A stretch of 64,000 nucleotides of DNA from a virus: positions 1-64,000 of the IMG/VR virus record IMGVR_UViG_3300031521_000049, one strand, 5' to 3'. The notes beneath the pieces were generated by a model, which saw nothing but the letters and a program-made list of their open reading frames with translations, was not told the DNA's origin and ran no database searches. The translations under genes were made by a program, and so were the position numbers. Every line of letters begins with the position of its first letter. The first letter of the stretch is position 1. Shown piece after piece: positions 49,171 to 57,259 of this stretch.

Positions 49171-50171
49171 TGAGTGAAAAAGGATTAACAATTGCATTGA
49201 TTACAGCAAGAGGAGGATCAACAAGGATTCCAAGAAAGAACATTAAAATCGTTTGCGAACTTCCAGTTGTCGCGTGGAACATCATTCAAGCAAAGTGTTC
49301 AAAAAATATTGATCGAGTATTTTTGACAACTGACGATGATGAGATTGCAGAGATTGGAGCAAAGTTTGGAGCTGAAATTATTAGGCGCCCAAAATATGAA
49401 AACAGTATTTCTGCAAATGTTCCTTTTGCTCATGCTCTTGATTATATCGAAAACACTTTGAAGATCGATGTAAAAAATATTATTCCTTTGCTTCCAACTT
49501 CACTTCTTAAAAAACCTGAAGACCTTGATAATATGATTTCATATTTTGATGATTTTTATGGAACAGAAATCGATAGCATGATAACTGCCTGCCCAATGAA
49601 AGAATGTTATATTTATAAAAATATTGTTCCTTATCAAAAAAGATATGGAAATAAAGAATGCACGATTCCTGGAGAGGTCGAAACAAAAGAAGGATATGAT
49701 GCTAAATGGGCAATAACTGATTCTCTTTGGAATTATTCAAAGATGATGGGCGGCTGGGCAATTGGAACAAGAGATTTTTATTATAAGGCATGGACAACCT
49801 CTCCCGCTCGTGATATTGATATCGTAACTTTGCCAATGGATACAAAATCTGTATTCACATTATACAAAGTTGAAGAATGGCAATGCTGCGATATCGACTA
49901 TCCTATTGATCTTGAAATGGCAGAGATATTTTTTGAAAAGTTTATTCTGAAAGGAAAAGGCGTTCAGGTTTATTATGATTACTACTTTAAAAACAAGGTA
50001 GTTGAAAAAGCAAGAAACCATTTAGATGAACAACTAAAAAAATATGGTGGAAATTTTCAAGTTGCAAATACAGATGTAAAAGAAAATGATTTTGATATTG
50101 GTGGTTTGTTATTTGAAAAAAAATTAAATAATGATATTGACAAAATAATTTCTGATGAGGAGGAAAAATGA
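49170..50171 (+). CDS. CMP-nonulosonate synthetase-like cytidylyltransferase
   Basis: 333 residues. The N-terminal nucleotide-binding motif ITARGGSTRIPRKNIKIVCE matches the NeuA/PseF family ('ipARggSkripkKNi'), followed by DRVFLTTDDDEIAEIGAKFG and an IIPLLPTSLL strand. Such enzymes activate sialic, pseudaminic or legionaminic acid with CTP. It is about 100 residues longer than usual, the extra part being a helical C-terminus. The adjacent DUF115 gene suggests a glycosylation pair. Confidence 0.72.
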   Translation: MSEKGLTIALITARGGSTRIPRKNIKIVCELPVVAWNIIQAKCSKNIDRVFLTTDDDEIAEIGAKFGAEIIRRPKYENSISANVPFAHALDYIENTLKIDVKNIIPLLPTSLLKKPEDLDNMISYFDDFYGTEIDSMITACPMKECYIYKNIVPYQKRYGNKECTIPGEVETKEGYDAKWAITDSLWNYSKMMGGWAIGTRDFYYKAWTTSPARDIDIVTLPMDTKSVFTLYKVEEWQCCDIDYPIDLEMAEIFFEKFILKGKGVQVYYDYYFKNKVVEKARNHLDEQLKKYGGNFQVANTDVKENDFDIGGLLFEKKLNNDIDKIISDEEEK

Positions 50172-50374
50172 AAGCTTTATTGCTTTGTAGTTATTGTGGA
50201 ACCGATGAGGATGGATGTACAGATGAAAATCCTTGTCATGAGTGCCTACAGATGGATAATGTAGTCGAAATAAATGAGTCTGCAATTATACATAATTATG
50301 GAGGTCTTCGTTACAATAATGAAGTAAATCATTTTATAGACACCAGCATTAAAGACAGATCGGAGGAAAAATGA
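50168..50374 (+). CDS. Small Cys-rich protein
   Basis: 68 residues: LLCSYCGTDEDGCTDENPCH then ECLQMDN, five to six Cys likely binding zinc, resembling short phage zinc proteins. It overlaps both neighbours by 4 nt. Unknown function. Confidence 0.5.
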   Translation: MKALLLCSYCGTDEDGCTDENPCHECLQMDNVVEINESAIIHNYGGLRYNNEVNHFIDTSIKDRSEEK

Positions 50375-51729
50375 GAAGTGAAGAAACAGTAAGAAGCCAA
50401 TCATCAGCGTATAATTCAAGTACTATAAGAATACAATTAATTCACGAAGAAGTAAATTCGATTATGAATTATGCCAATGTAATGAAGATGTATAAAGATG
50501 GTCGAGGTCGAGATATTGGCGATGAACTTAAAAAAAATAAAGATCCTTGCATAATTCTTGGATCTGGTCCATCATTAGATTATTCAATTCAGTTTCTAAA
50601 AGACTGGAAAGGAGGAATAATTTGTACTACATCTCACGCAAGAACATTAATGTATTATGGAATCGAACCAACATATATTTTAGTTCTCGATCCTTTTTGT
50701 TGCTGGGAAGAAATTGAAGGCATAGATTGGAGTCAAACAAAAACAAAACTTATTTCAACCCCCTGTTGTCATCCAAGTCTATTTGAAAAATGGCCTAATG
50801 ATGTTTTGTTTTATATCCAAAATACTGGCGACGACAATTCTTTTTATTCAACTACATTAAAAAGAATGTATTCTCGGCGCGACGACGAACATAAAAGAGA
50901 TTGCACATTCACTTATTATATCAGAACAGAAATTGTTTTGTTTGCTTGTTCTCCACCTATGCAAATATTTGTTGCTCAGATTCTTAATTATGGGAACATT
51001 TTTCTTTGCGGAGTTGATTTTGGGTTCAGTAAAGAGAAAGAAAGATTTACTGAATGGACAAGAAAAGATATTGACTCTGGCAGTTATTCAAACAATGGAT
51101 ATAAAGAAAATAAATCAAATGGTTTGAATAAAGAAGAATGGGAGAAACACGAACATCCATATATTCCAAATGAAAACGATATTGTTTGCAAGAATGGAGT
51201 TTTGACTCAAGATATTCACTTGTATTATAAAAAGAATTTTATTAGTTCTTGGCGTTTATCACACCAGACTATTTATACAACAGATCATGGAATCATATCT
51301 GAGATTCCTTTTGTTGATATTGAAGAGTTGATAAAGAATGAAGGATCAATGGAAGAGCAATCATTTGAATTTATAAATGATATTGCAGATTCATATCTTG
51401 CATCAGTTGGGTGTTTTGTAATCGAAACAGAAACAGCTGGAGTTTCTTTTGTAGAATCAAATAATCCTATTCCTGAATTGACTGAATATATGAGAGGAAT
51501 AAATAATGGATACATTTGTAAACACTGCAAGTCTAAATTCAAATATGTTCCTGACGGAAAGCCAGTTGAAACAAAATGTATCAATTGTGGAAAGGAAGAT
51601 GCTTTAATTCAAGTATGTCGAATTGATATTGATAAAAATATTAATCGAGTAAAAAAATTACTTGAACCATTGAAGAAAAAAGAACGTAACAAGAAAAAGA
51701 ATGAAAAGAAAAAACTTATGAGGAAATAA
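50371..51729 (+). CDS. DUF115 (MAF/MptE-like) protein with zinc ribbon
   Basis: 452 residues. The DUF115 core (PCIILGSGPSLDYSIQFLKD, ICTTSHARTLMYYGIEPTYI, LVLDPFCCWEEI) is present at about 55-130, and a CGVDFGFSKEKERF motif follows. Family members include motility-accessory (Maf) transferases that put nonulosonic acids on flagellin, and the archaeal MptE pyrophosphokinase. The C-terminus adds a zinc ribbon (YICKHCKSKFKY ... CINCGK) and a basic tail. It pairs with the CMP-sugar gene nearby. Enzyme activity not proven. Confidence 0.65.
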   Translation: MRSEETVRSQSSAYNSSTIRIQLIHEEVNSIMNYANVMKMYKDGRGRDIGDELKKNKDPCIILGSGPSLDYSIQFLKDWKGGIICTTSHARTLMYYGIEPTYILVLDPFCCWEEIEGIDWSQTKTKLISTPCCHPSLFEKWPNDVLFYIQNTGDDNSFYSTTLKRMYSRRDDEHKRDCTFTYYIRTEIVLFACSPPMQIFVAQILNYGNIFLCGVDFGFSKEKERFTEWTRKDIDSGSYSNNGYKENKSNGLNKEEWEKHEHPYIPNENDIVCKNGVLTQDIHLYYKKNFISSWRLSHQTIYTTDHGIISEIPFVDIEELIKNEGSMEEQSFEFINDIADSYLASVGCFVIETETAGVSFVESNNPIPELTEYMRGINNGYICKHCKSKFKYVPDGKPVETKCINCGKEDALIQVCRIDIDKNINRVKKLLEPLKKKERNKKKNEKKKLMRK

Positions 51730-52022
51730 TGATAATCCACAAACAATCGAGACATAAAAAAGCTTTTACTGTTTGTGGATTAATTAAAATTAATTTCCCA
51801 AATGCAGTAACAAAGGATTGGGTAAAAGTTACTTGTGAGAATTGCAGGAGGTTAATGGCAAGTAATGAAATGGCTTTTAGTAAGTTCAAATATAAATGTG
51901 AGCATCATGTAAATGACAAGACGATAAACAATGGTCAAATAAAATATTATGATTATTGTACATATAAAGATTTAGGTGTTTGTAATAGACACCAATGCGT
52001 AATATTAAATGGAGAAAAATAA
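51729..52022 (+). CDS. Cys-rich hypothetical protein
   Basis: 97 residues with CENCRRLM, CEHH, YDYCTYKDLGVCNRHQC, eight Cys and several His in all; probable zinc-binding domain. One-base overlaps with both neighbours (TAATG). Unknown. Confidence 0.5.
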   Translation: MIIHKQSRHKKAFTVCGLIKINFPNAVTKDWVKVTCENCRRLMASNEMAFSKFKYKCEHHVNDKTINNGQIKYYDYCTYKDLGVCNRHQCVILNGEK

Positions 52023-52318
52023 TGGCCGAAAATTCAAGAGAAAAACAATTAAGAGAAATGCTTTGCGATGGGATTAAAGCACAATGGGAGCGCCTTGATG
52101 ATCCGAAGAACGCAATCAAAGGAATATTCCCGGAATCAATTGGAGATGTGGTTGATTTTATTGAGGAAGAATATATAGAACTTTTTATTGAAATTGAAAA
52201 AAGTCCTTTTAGATATGAAAGGATACGAGAAGAAGCAGCAGACCTTAAAAATTATCTCGATAATTTAATTCTAATTTGTAATAAAGAAATTGTAAAAAGC
52301 AAAGAAAAATCTGTTTAG
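52022..52318 (+). CDS. MazG-like NTP pyrophosphohydrolase candidate
   Basis: 98 residues from the ATG at 52022 (TAATG). Helical, with EEEYIELFIEIE and, about 20 residues on, EEAADLKNYLDNL, matching the E-E-x-x-E ... E-x-x-D metal motif of the all-alpha NTP-PPase (MazG) superfamily. Could clean non-canonical nucleotides or affect alarmone levels. Short for MazG, but normal for phage members. Confidence 0.5.
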   Translation: MAENSREKQLREMLCDGIKAQWERLDDPKNAIKGIFPESIGDVVDFIEEEYIELFIEIEKSPFRYERIREEAADLKNYLDNLILICNKEIVKSKEKSV

Positions 52319-52333
52319 ATATCCTATAATATA
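52318..52333 (+). promoter_or_regulatory. Phage promoter element, copy I
   Basis: Exact GATATCCTATAATATA on the plus strand, beginning inside the stop codon of the MazG-like gene. TGAGGA of the nuclease gene follows TATAAT by about 5 nt. Confidence 0.7.
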
Positions 52334-52345
52334 TATGAGGATCGA

Positions 52346-53050
52346 ATGAAAATAATAATTGACGGAGATAATTTAATCCACGCTGCTTATTTCGTAACAA
52401 AAGATGTACCTGATGAGTTGCGAGTTAAAAAGACCGTTGGTTTATTTTTTATGATGATGGAAAAATATAAAAGAGATTTCAACGTAAAAAAATTATATAT
52501 TACATGGGATGGCCGAGAAGGAAAATTATGGCGTCAAGCAATACTTCCAGAATACAAATCTAATCGAACACATAATAAAGTTATTTCAAAATGCATTAAA
52601 CGAGCAAGTAAAAGATTTGAAAACGGATATATTCATATTCAAAAGCTCGATTCTGAAGGCGATGATTTAATATATGCTCTTTGTCGATGTTTAAATAATT
52701 CAAAAATAATTGTTTCTGCTGATAAAGATTTTATCCAAGTTGTTCAAGAAGACCTTGCAGAAGCAGTATTTAACCCAATAACAAAAAAATATAGAGACGT
52801 TCCAGAAATTGATTCCGTAATAGAAAAATCTATTGTTGGTGATCCGTCAGATAATTTAAAAGGTATTCTTGGAAAAGGTCCAAAGTCAATTGCAAAATTA
52901 ATAGTTGAAGATTATAAATCATTAACAAAAGAAGAAACTATTGTTTTTAATAAACATTTAATTGTAATAGGATTAAAAAACAATCCAAAGAAAGATGAAT
53001 TGCTTGATTGGGTTGATACATATCTTTATTCTATGGAAAAGGGGTTTTAG
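52346..53050 (+). CDS. 5'-3' exonuclease / flap endonuclease
   Basis: 234 residues. Metal-ligand motifs in order: KIIIDGDNLIHAAY, LDSEGDDLIYALCR, IIVSADKDFIQVV, and SIVGDPSDNLKGILGKGPKS, the helix-hairpin-helix end of T4 RNase H/T5 D15-type enzymes. It removes RNA primers and flaps. Own promoter copy I upstream. Complements the phage replisome on the other strand. Confidence 0.85.
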   Translation: MKIIIDGDNLIHAAYFVTKDVPDELRVKKTVGLFFMMMEKYKRDFNVKKLYITWDGREGKLWRQAILPEYKSNRTHNKVISKCIKRASKRFENGYIHIQKLDSEGDDLIYALCRCLNNSKIIVSADKDFIQVVQEDLAEAVFNPITKKYRDVPEIDSVIEKSIVGDPSDNLKGILGKGPKSIAKLIVEDYKSLTKEETIVFNKHLIVIGLKNNPKKDELLDWVDTYLYSMEKGF

Positions 53051-53051
53051 T

Positions 53052-53273
53052 ATGCCACAATGTGAATATGTCGAATACGAAGGAAAGAATTTTGTTAGAT
53101 GTAATGAGCCGGCATCGATAATAGCAGTTCCGACAAAATTTAAATCAAAAGGAAAACATAATGTTTGTCTATGTCAAAAACATAAAGAATTTGTAATTGA
53201 TGCTCTCGATTATTATTCTGTAGAAAAAACAAAAGCTGAAATTAAAAAAGAAAACAATACATCGTTATTTTGA
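53052..53273 (+). CDS. Small Cys/His protein
   Basis: 73 residues from the ATG at 53052. Cys at ECVEYEG-type positions, FVRCNEPA, NVCLCQKHKEF suggest a zinc site. Directly behind the nuclease. Unknown. Confidence 0.45.
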   Translation: MPQCEYVEYEGKNFVRCNEPASIIAVPTKFKSKGKHNVCLCQKHKEFVIDALDYYSVEKTKAEIKKENNTSLF

Positions 53274-53280
53274 GAAGCAA

Positions 53281-53511
53281 ATGAAAACCCAATACCGAAA
53301 CGAAGCAGAAAAACTACTAAAATCTGAAATTTCCGAGCATTATCTATATCATTATATTGATGAAAAGATTATAATTAGTTCAATATGTTACACAATCATA
53401 GGAATTACGTTTTCTGAGATTGAAGACGCAAGAACGATACAAGTAAAAGAAGCTGGCATTGCCAATAAATCTTTACTTGAATGGAGATTGAAGAAAAGAG
53501 GTATAGAATGA
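53281..53511 (+). CDS. Small hypothetical protein
   Basis: 76 residues, helical and charged; ends ATGA-coupled to the lipoprotein gene. No motif recognised. Confidence 0.45.
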   Translation: MKTQYRNEAEKLLKSEISEHYLYHYIDEKIIISSICYTIIGITFSEIEDARTIQVKEAGIANKSLLEWRLKKRGIE

Positions 53512-53990
53512 AAAGATTTTTGTTTTTGGTTATTCCTTTTATTTTTTTATCGTGCACTCAGCTTGAAATGGATGAGTTTCAAGACAAATCATCAATAACT
53601 CAAATCGATAAAATTGATAATCATTTTAACTCTTTATATGAGGCTCGTCATTGGGTTTATATAAATGTTGATTATAAAGTAAACACTCCGTATCAATGGC
53701 AATCACCAAAACAAACAGAATCAAGAAAAAGTGGAATGTGCGCCGATGCAACTATTTTATTAATGGCATATGCTCTTGATATGGGTTATAAAAATGTATC
53801 AATGCTCGGAATAAGAGAAAATGATGGAGTGCTTCATGCATTATTAAAAGTCGATGGAATAGTATACGAACCTCAAGTAATGATAACAAGAACAAAACCA
53901 TACACACTAATAAAAGAATATTCATATAAAGAAGCAATCGATATAGTTTATTATGATTATAAAAATAGGAGCGTAATCCAATATGAATAA
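53508..53990 (+). CDS. Lipoprotein with transglutaminase-like fold
   Basis: 160 residues from the ATG at 53508. Lipobox FLSCTQ after a hydrophobic leader (RFLFLVIPFIFLSC). The mature part has SGMCADATILLMAYALDMGY (likely nucleophile Cys), VLHALLKVDGIVYEPQ (His and a Gln/Glu), the triad layout of transglutaminase-like cysteine hydrolases. A membrane-anchored phage enzyme could alter cell-surface proteins or exclude superinfection. The predicted triad is intact; activity unproven. Confidence 0.6.
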   Translation: MKRFLFLVIPFIFLSCTQLEMDEFQDKSSITQIDKIDNHFNSLYEARHWVYINVDYKVNTPYQWQSPKQTESRKSGMCADATILLMAYALDMGYKNVSMLGIRENDGVLHALLKVDGIVYEPQVMITRTKPYTLIKEYSYKEAIDIVYYDYKNRSVIQYE

Positions 53991-54066
53991 ATTAATTGAG
54001 TTTTTTAAAATGATTAATGAAAAGATTGATTATTATATTGAAACTTTTTTCGACCTGTTCAAATGA
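53983..54066 (+). CDS. 27-residue amphipathic micropeptide
   Basis: ATG 53983 to TGA 54066, overlapping the lipoprotein end by 8 nt. Aromatic and charged (MINEKIDYYIETFFDLF), helix-like. First of several tiny genes. Real translation unproven. Confidence 0.4.
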   Translation: MNKLIEFFKMINEKIDYYIETFFDLFK

Positions 54067-54131
54067 TAACTATAGGAATGATTATATTTATTTCAACATT
54101 AGCAATAGCAATAATTCTTGTAATTTTATAA
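54063..54131 (+). CDS. 22-residue membrane micropeptide
   Basis: ATGA-coupled to the previous peptide; almost entirely hydrophobic (MIIFISTLAIAIILVIL). One membrane span. Confidence 0.4.
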   Translation: MITIGMIIFISTLAIAIILVIL

Positions 54132-54140
54132 GGAGATATT

Positions 54141-54251
54141 ATGAAAGAAGATAATGACAGAATGGCTTTGGTATTATATATAATTGGAGCAGTGTTGATT
54201 ATGATTATTTGGATTGCGTCAGTAATAATTAATAAAGGAATAAGATTATGA
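54141..54251 (+). CDS. 36-residue membrane protein
   Basis: AAGGAG site; short charged N-terminus, then one membrane span (LYIIGAVLIMIIWIASVIIN). Its TGA overlaps the next ATG. Could be an inner-membrane effector. Confidence 0.5.
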   Translation: MKEDNDRMALVLYIIGAVLIMIIWIASVIINKGIRL

Positions 54252-54436
54252 AAACAATTTATGAAGGAAAAATAAGAATAACTACTGAAGAAGAGTCAGA
54301 AGAATTTGTTGCTATTATAAGTACAGAAACAAATAGAATAATCTCTTCAAAAACAAATAGAGAATATGCAGCAATAGGTGAAGTAATGAATGAATTTAAA
54401 AAAGATATTATAAATAAAGCAAAAGAAATAAAATGA
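54248..54436 (+). CDS. Small hypothetical protein
   Basis: 62 residues, acidic with a basic helix at the end (MNEFKKDIINKAKEIK). 4-nt overlaps on both sides. Unknown. Confidence 0.45.
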   Translation: MKTIYEGKIRITTEEESEEFVAIISTETNRIISSKTNREYAAIGEVMNEFKKDIINKAKEIK

Positions 54437-54600
54437 CCGAAAGAAAAGAATTTTTTGGAATGAAAGAAATATACTGTAAGCGCAATATAAAAGATTGTAG
54501 ATATTGTTTCGACACAAGATGCTTAAATAGAACGGAAAAATATTCATATATAAATACTAAAAAACACAAACAATTTATATCTAAATCAAATAGAGTATGA
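54433..54600 (+). CDS. 55-residue Cys-containing protein
   Basis: ATGA-coupled start. Cys in EIYCKRNIKDCRYCFDTRC, likely a small zinc knuckle, then a basic tail. Unknown. Confidence 0.45.
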   Translation: MTERKEFFGMKEIYCKRNIKDCRYCFDTRCLNRTEKYSYINTKKHKQFISKSNRV

Positions 54601-54601
54601 T

Positions 54602-54766
54602 ATGAAAAAATCAGAAAGAAAAGAATTACTAAATAAAGTAATAGAAAATATAAATAAAGAATTAAGAAAAAACTATGCCGGACCATTAACAGAAAGATAC
54701 ACAAACATAATATTAAATACTAAATTGTCCACTAAAACCAATCAAAATTCACTAAAAGCCACGTAG
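54602..54766 (+). CDS. 54-residue basic protein
   Basis: ATG 54602 to TAG 54766, one base after the previous stop. Lys/Glu-rich helix (RKELLNKVIENINKELRKNY). Last gene before the terminase promoter. Unknown. Confidence 0.4.
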   Translation: MKKSERKELLNKVIENINKELRKNYAGPLTERYTNIILNTKLSTKTNQNSLKAT

Positions 54767-54781
54767 AAAATAATTAAAAAA

Positions 54782-54822
54782 GTTATATTTATTTTATATA
54801 ACAATTATTATATACTGATTAC
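54782..54822 (+). promoter_or_regulatory. Promoter/inverted repeat before the terminase genes
   Basis: GTTATAT (54782-54788) and ATATAAC (54796-54802) form a perfect inverted repeat, followed by TATTATATAC near 54808, 11 nt before the TerS ATG. No Shine-Dalgarno is present, so the message may be nearly leaderless. It would start the late structural operon. Confidence 0.4.
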
Positions 54823-55341
54823 ATGGCAAGAATAACAGGGTACAATAAAGAAGTTCATCCCAAAATAGTAAAACGCTTGATTTCATTAGATTATACAGAT
54901 GAACAAGCAGCTCAACATATGGCGATATCAATTGCTACATTTAATAATTGGAAAAAGAAATACCCTGAATTCTTAAAAGCTATACAACAAGGATCATATG
55001 AACCAATTAAAAAAGTAACAGGAAAGATGTATAGAATAGCTAATGGATATGATTATGAAGAACCTATATACGAAATAATATATCCACCAGAAAACAAAGG
55101 CGCTAAAGGAAAGAATGGTAAACCAATGGGACGTAAAAAGACTCCTGAAAAAAGATTGGTTAGAATAGTAACAAAACATATGCCTCCAAATGTTATTGCA
55201 CAAAAGTTTATATTAACTAATAAAGATAAAACAAAATGGCAAGAATCAAGTAAAATAGAAGTTGGTGGCCAAATGGAATATATAGTAAAAGCACCTATAA
55301 TCCCAGTAATACCTACTATTAAAAAGGAGAAAAAGAAATGA
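54823..55341 (+). CDS. terS: Terminase small subunit
   Basis: 172 residues. N-terminal helix-turn-helix (DEQAAQHMAISIATFNNWKK) and a following FLKAIQQG helix typical of small terminases, then a basic KKTPEKRLVRIVTKHMPPN region and a C-terminal oligomer/TerL-contacting part. It recognises phage DNA for packaging. The next reading frames are a 64-residue gene and TerL. Confidence 0.82.
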   Translation: MARITGYNKEVHPKIVKRLISLDYTDEQAAQHMAISIATFNNWKKKYPEFLKAIQQGSYEPIKKVTGKMYRIANGYDYEEPIYEIIYPPENKGAKGKNGKPMGRKKTPEKRLVRIVTKHMPPNVIAQKFILTNKDKTKWQESSKIEVGGQMEYIVKAPIIPVIPTIKKEKKK

Positions 55342-55532
55342 GTGAAAGATTACCGTGTAAAGATATCAATGTTGAATCATCTATTTGTAAAAGGAATAAT
55401 AGAATTTGTATTAATTGCAATGGATATGAACCTATTGAGCAAATAGAATCTTTTGATGATGGTTTTAATAAAGTTGCATTACCTGAATTGCCAGATAATA
55501 GCAATTATAGAAACAATAAAGGAAAAAGATAA
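55338..55532 (+). CDS. Small Cys-containing protein between terminase genes
   Basis: 64 residues: LPCKDINVESSICKRNNRIC then INCNGYE, probable zinc site. Overlaps terS by 4 nt. Unknown function. Confidence 0.5.
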   Translation: MSERLPCKDINVESSICKRNNRICINCNGYEPIEQIESFDDGFNKVALPELPDNSNYRNNKGKR

Positions 55533-55539
55533 GAAATAA

Positions 55540-56832
55540 ATGTCAGATTCCGATGGCAAGATAAAAATTGATTTAACTCATGCTCTTGAATATATGAATC
55601 CTGCATTCTATGATTTATATCAAGATCAGCATCCTCTTCAAGTTGTTATCGGAGGCGCGAATAGTTCTAAATCATTTACAGTTGCTCAGAAAGTAATATT
55701 AAAAACAATGCTTTCTAAACGATCAAGATGGTTATCAATAAGAAAAGTAAAAAAAGATGTTAAGCATTCTGTATATGATACGCTTCGAGATATTATTTGT
55801 GATACTGATGGATTTAATCTCGAAGCGTTGTTTTCATTTAATAATACAGATTCATCTATTGTATTTAAGCCAAATCGTTCTGATATATTAGGTGTAGGTC
55901 TTGATGATGTTAATAAATTAAAATCAATAAAAGATCCAACAGGGTTTTGGGTTGATGAAGCAGATCAAATATCATATAAAGATTTGCAACAATTACGATT
56001 ACGATTAAGAACTAATAATAAATCAAATGAATTGCTTCAAGGAATATTATCTCTCAATCCAATACATATTCAGCATTGGATTAAAACAGAATTAGTTGAT
56101 AAGAGTCCTGAAGATGTATTTTTTCATCATTCGACATATAAAGATAATTTGTTCCTATCAGATAAAGTACGCGAATATATGGAATCAATTACAGATCCTT
56201 ATTTCAAGAAAGTATATGTACTTGGAGAATGGGGTGTTTATGGAAATACTGTATTTGATAATATTGTAATAGAAGATTTCGATTATACAGAAGACGATCT
56301 TGAAAATGTATTTACTGGAATGGACTTTGGTACTGTTCATGCTTCTGCAATAGAGCGAGGCGGATTCAAAGATGGTGATTTATATTCATTCGACGAGATA
56401 TGGGGAAAGGGTTGGACGAATACAGATTTTATACAAGCTGCTGAAGACTATTGGGAAAATCAAATTGGGCATGATTGGTTAATAACAGCAGATAGCGCAG
56501 AACCTGATCGTATTGAAGAATGGAGAAGAGCTGGGTGGAATATAGAGCCTGCTAAAAAAGGTCCAGGATCATTAGGATATGGAATTGGCTTTCTAAAATC
56601 GAGAACATGGCATATACATAAGACATTTTGTCCGAACCTTGCAAGAGAGGCTCAACAATTTAAAAGGAAAGAAGATAAATCAGGAGAGCCAACAGAAGGA
56701 TTCGTTGAACAGAATGACGATGGAATTGCAGCAATGAGATATGGTACTGAATCTGTTTGGCATCCTGGATATTATATTGGAAATCTCGATGAAGATGATT
56801 ATGGCATATCTGCTGACGATTTAGGTTTATAA
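55540..56832 (+). CDS. terL: Terminase large subunit
   Basis: 430 residues. ATPase: Walker A-like GGANSSKSFTVAQK at 33-46, Walker B GFWVDEADQISYKDLQQLRL at about 135-150, coupling motif SLNPIHIQHW. RNase H-like nuclease: acidic residues in GMDFGTVHASAIERG and TADSAEPDRIEEWR. Matches the PBSX/SPP1-type TerL family. It cuts and translocates DNA into the procapsid. Confidence 0.92.
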   Translation: MSDSDGKIKIDLTHALEYMNPAFYDLYQDQHPLQVVIGGANSSKSFTVAQKVILKTMLSKRSRWLSIRKVKKDVKHSVYDTLRDIICDTDGFNLEALFSFNNTDSSIVFKPNRSDILGVGLDDVNKLKSIKDPTGFWVDEADQISYKDLQQLRLRLRTNNKSNELLQGILSLNPIHIQHWIKTELVDKSPEDVFFHHSTYKDNLFLSDKVREYMESITDPYFKKVYVLGEWGVYGNTVFDNIVIEDFDYTEDDLENVFTGMDFGTVHASAIERGGFKDGDLYSFDEIWGKGWTNTDFIQAAEDYWENQIGHDWLITADSAEPDRIEEWRRAGWNIEPAKKGPGSLGYGIGFLKSRTWHIHKTFCPNLAREAQQFKRKEDKSGEPTEGFVEQNDDGIAAMRYGTESVWHPGYYIGNLDEDDYGISADDLGL

Positions 56833-56848
56833 AAAGGAGAATTGAATT

Positions 56849-57055
56849 ATGGAAGTACTTGGAGAATCATTACCAAAAGAAATGGCACGAGTAAGGGAAT
56901 TAATTATTCAGTATAATGATCCAATGTTAAATGGTTGTGGAAGAATGGCAGCAGCTATGATGGAAAATAGTTTAAGAGAAGCAGATAAGGCAGCAATGAG
57001 TGGTGATCTTGTTGCTATGATAAATGCATATAATGATCTAAAGGATTATAGCTAA
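56849..57055 (+). CDS. Small helical protein after TerL
   Basis: 68 residues, AAGGAG site, helical (CGRMAAAMMENSLREADKAA). Between terL and portal. Unknown structural or packaging accessory. Confidence 0.45.
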   Translation: MEVLGESLPKEMARVRELIIQYNDPMLNGCGRMAAAMMENSLREADKAAMSGDLVAMINAYNDLKDYS

Positions 57056-57172
57056 ATGAAAGGCGCGTGGAGCATTTTGATGTTTAGTTTTATTTGTTTA
57101 CCATTAGCGATATGGAAAATAGTAGATATAATAATATTCATTATTAATCACGTTACTATAGTTTTAAGGTAA
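57056..57172 (+). CDS. 38-residue membrane protein
   Basis: Starts right after the previous TAA (TAAATG). Two hydrophobic stretches (ILMFSFICLPLAIW; IIIFIINHVTIV). Unexpected between terminase and portal. Unknown. Confidence 0.4.
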   Translation: MKGAWSILMFSFICLPLAIWKIVDIIIFIINHVTIVLR

Positions 57173-57259
57173 TTAGTCAATAATGTGTATAGTCATCAAT
57201 AAAATGACAATACAGTAAGTAAATAAGGCGTAAAAAACGATTATAAAGAGGAGTCAGGA

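Noticed and set aside
54347-54704. Leftward hydrophobic ORFs opposite the micropeptides
   Set aside because: Low-complexity Phe/Leu/Ile translations from the complement of Lys/Glu codons, with no ribosome site; typical shadows.
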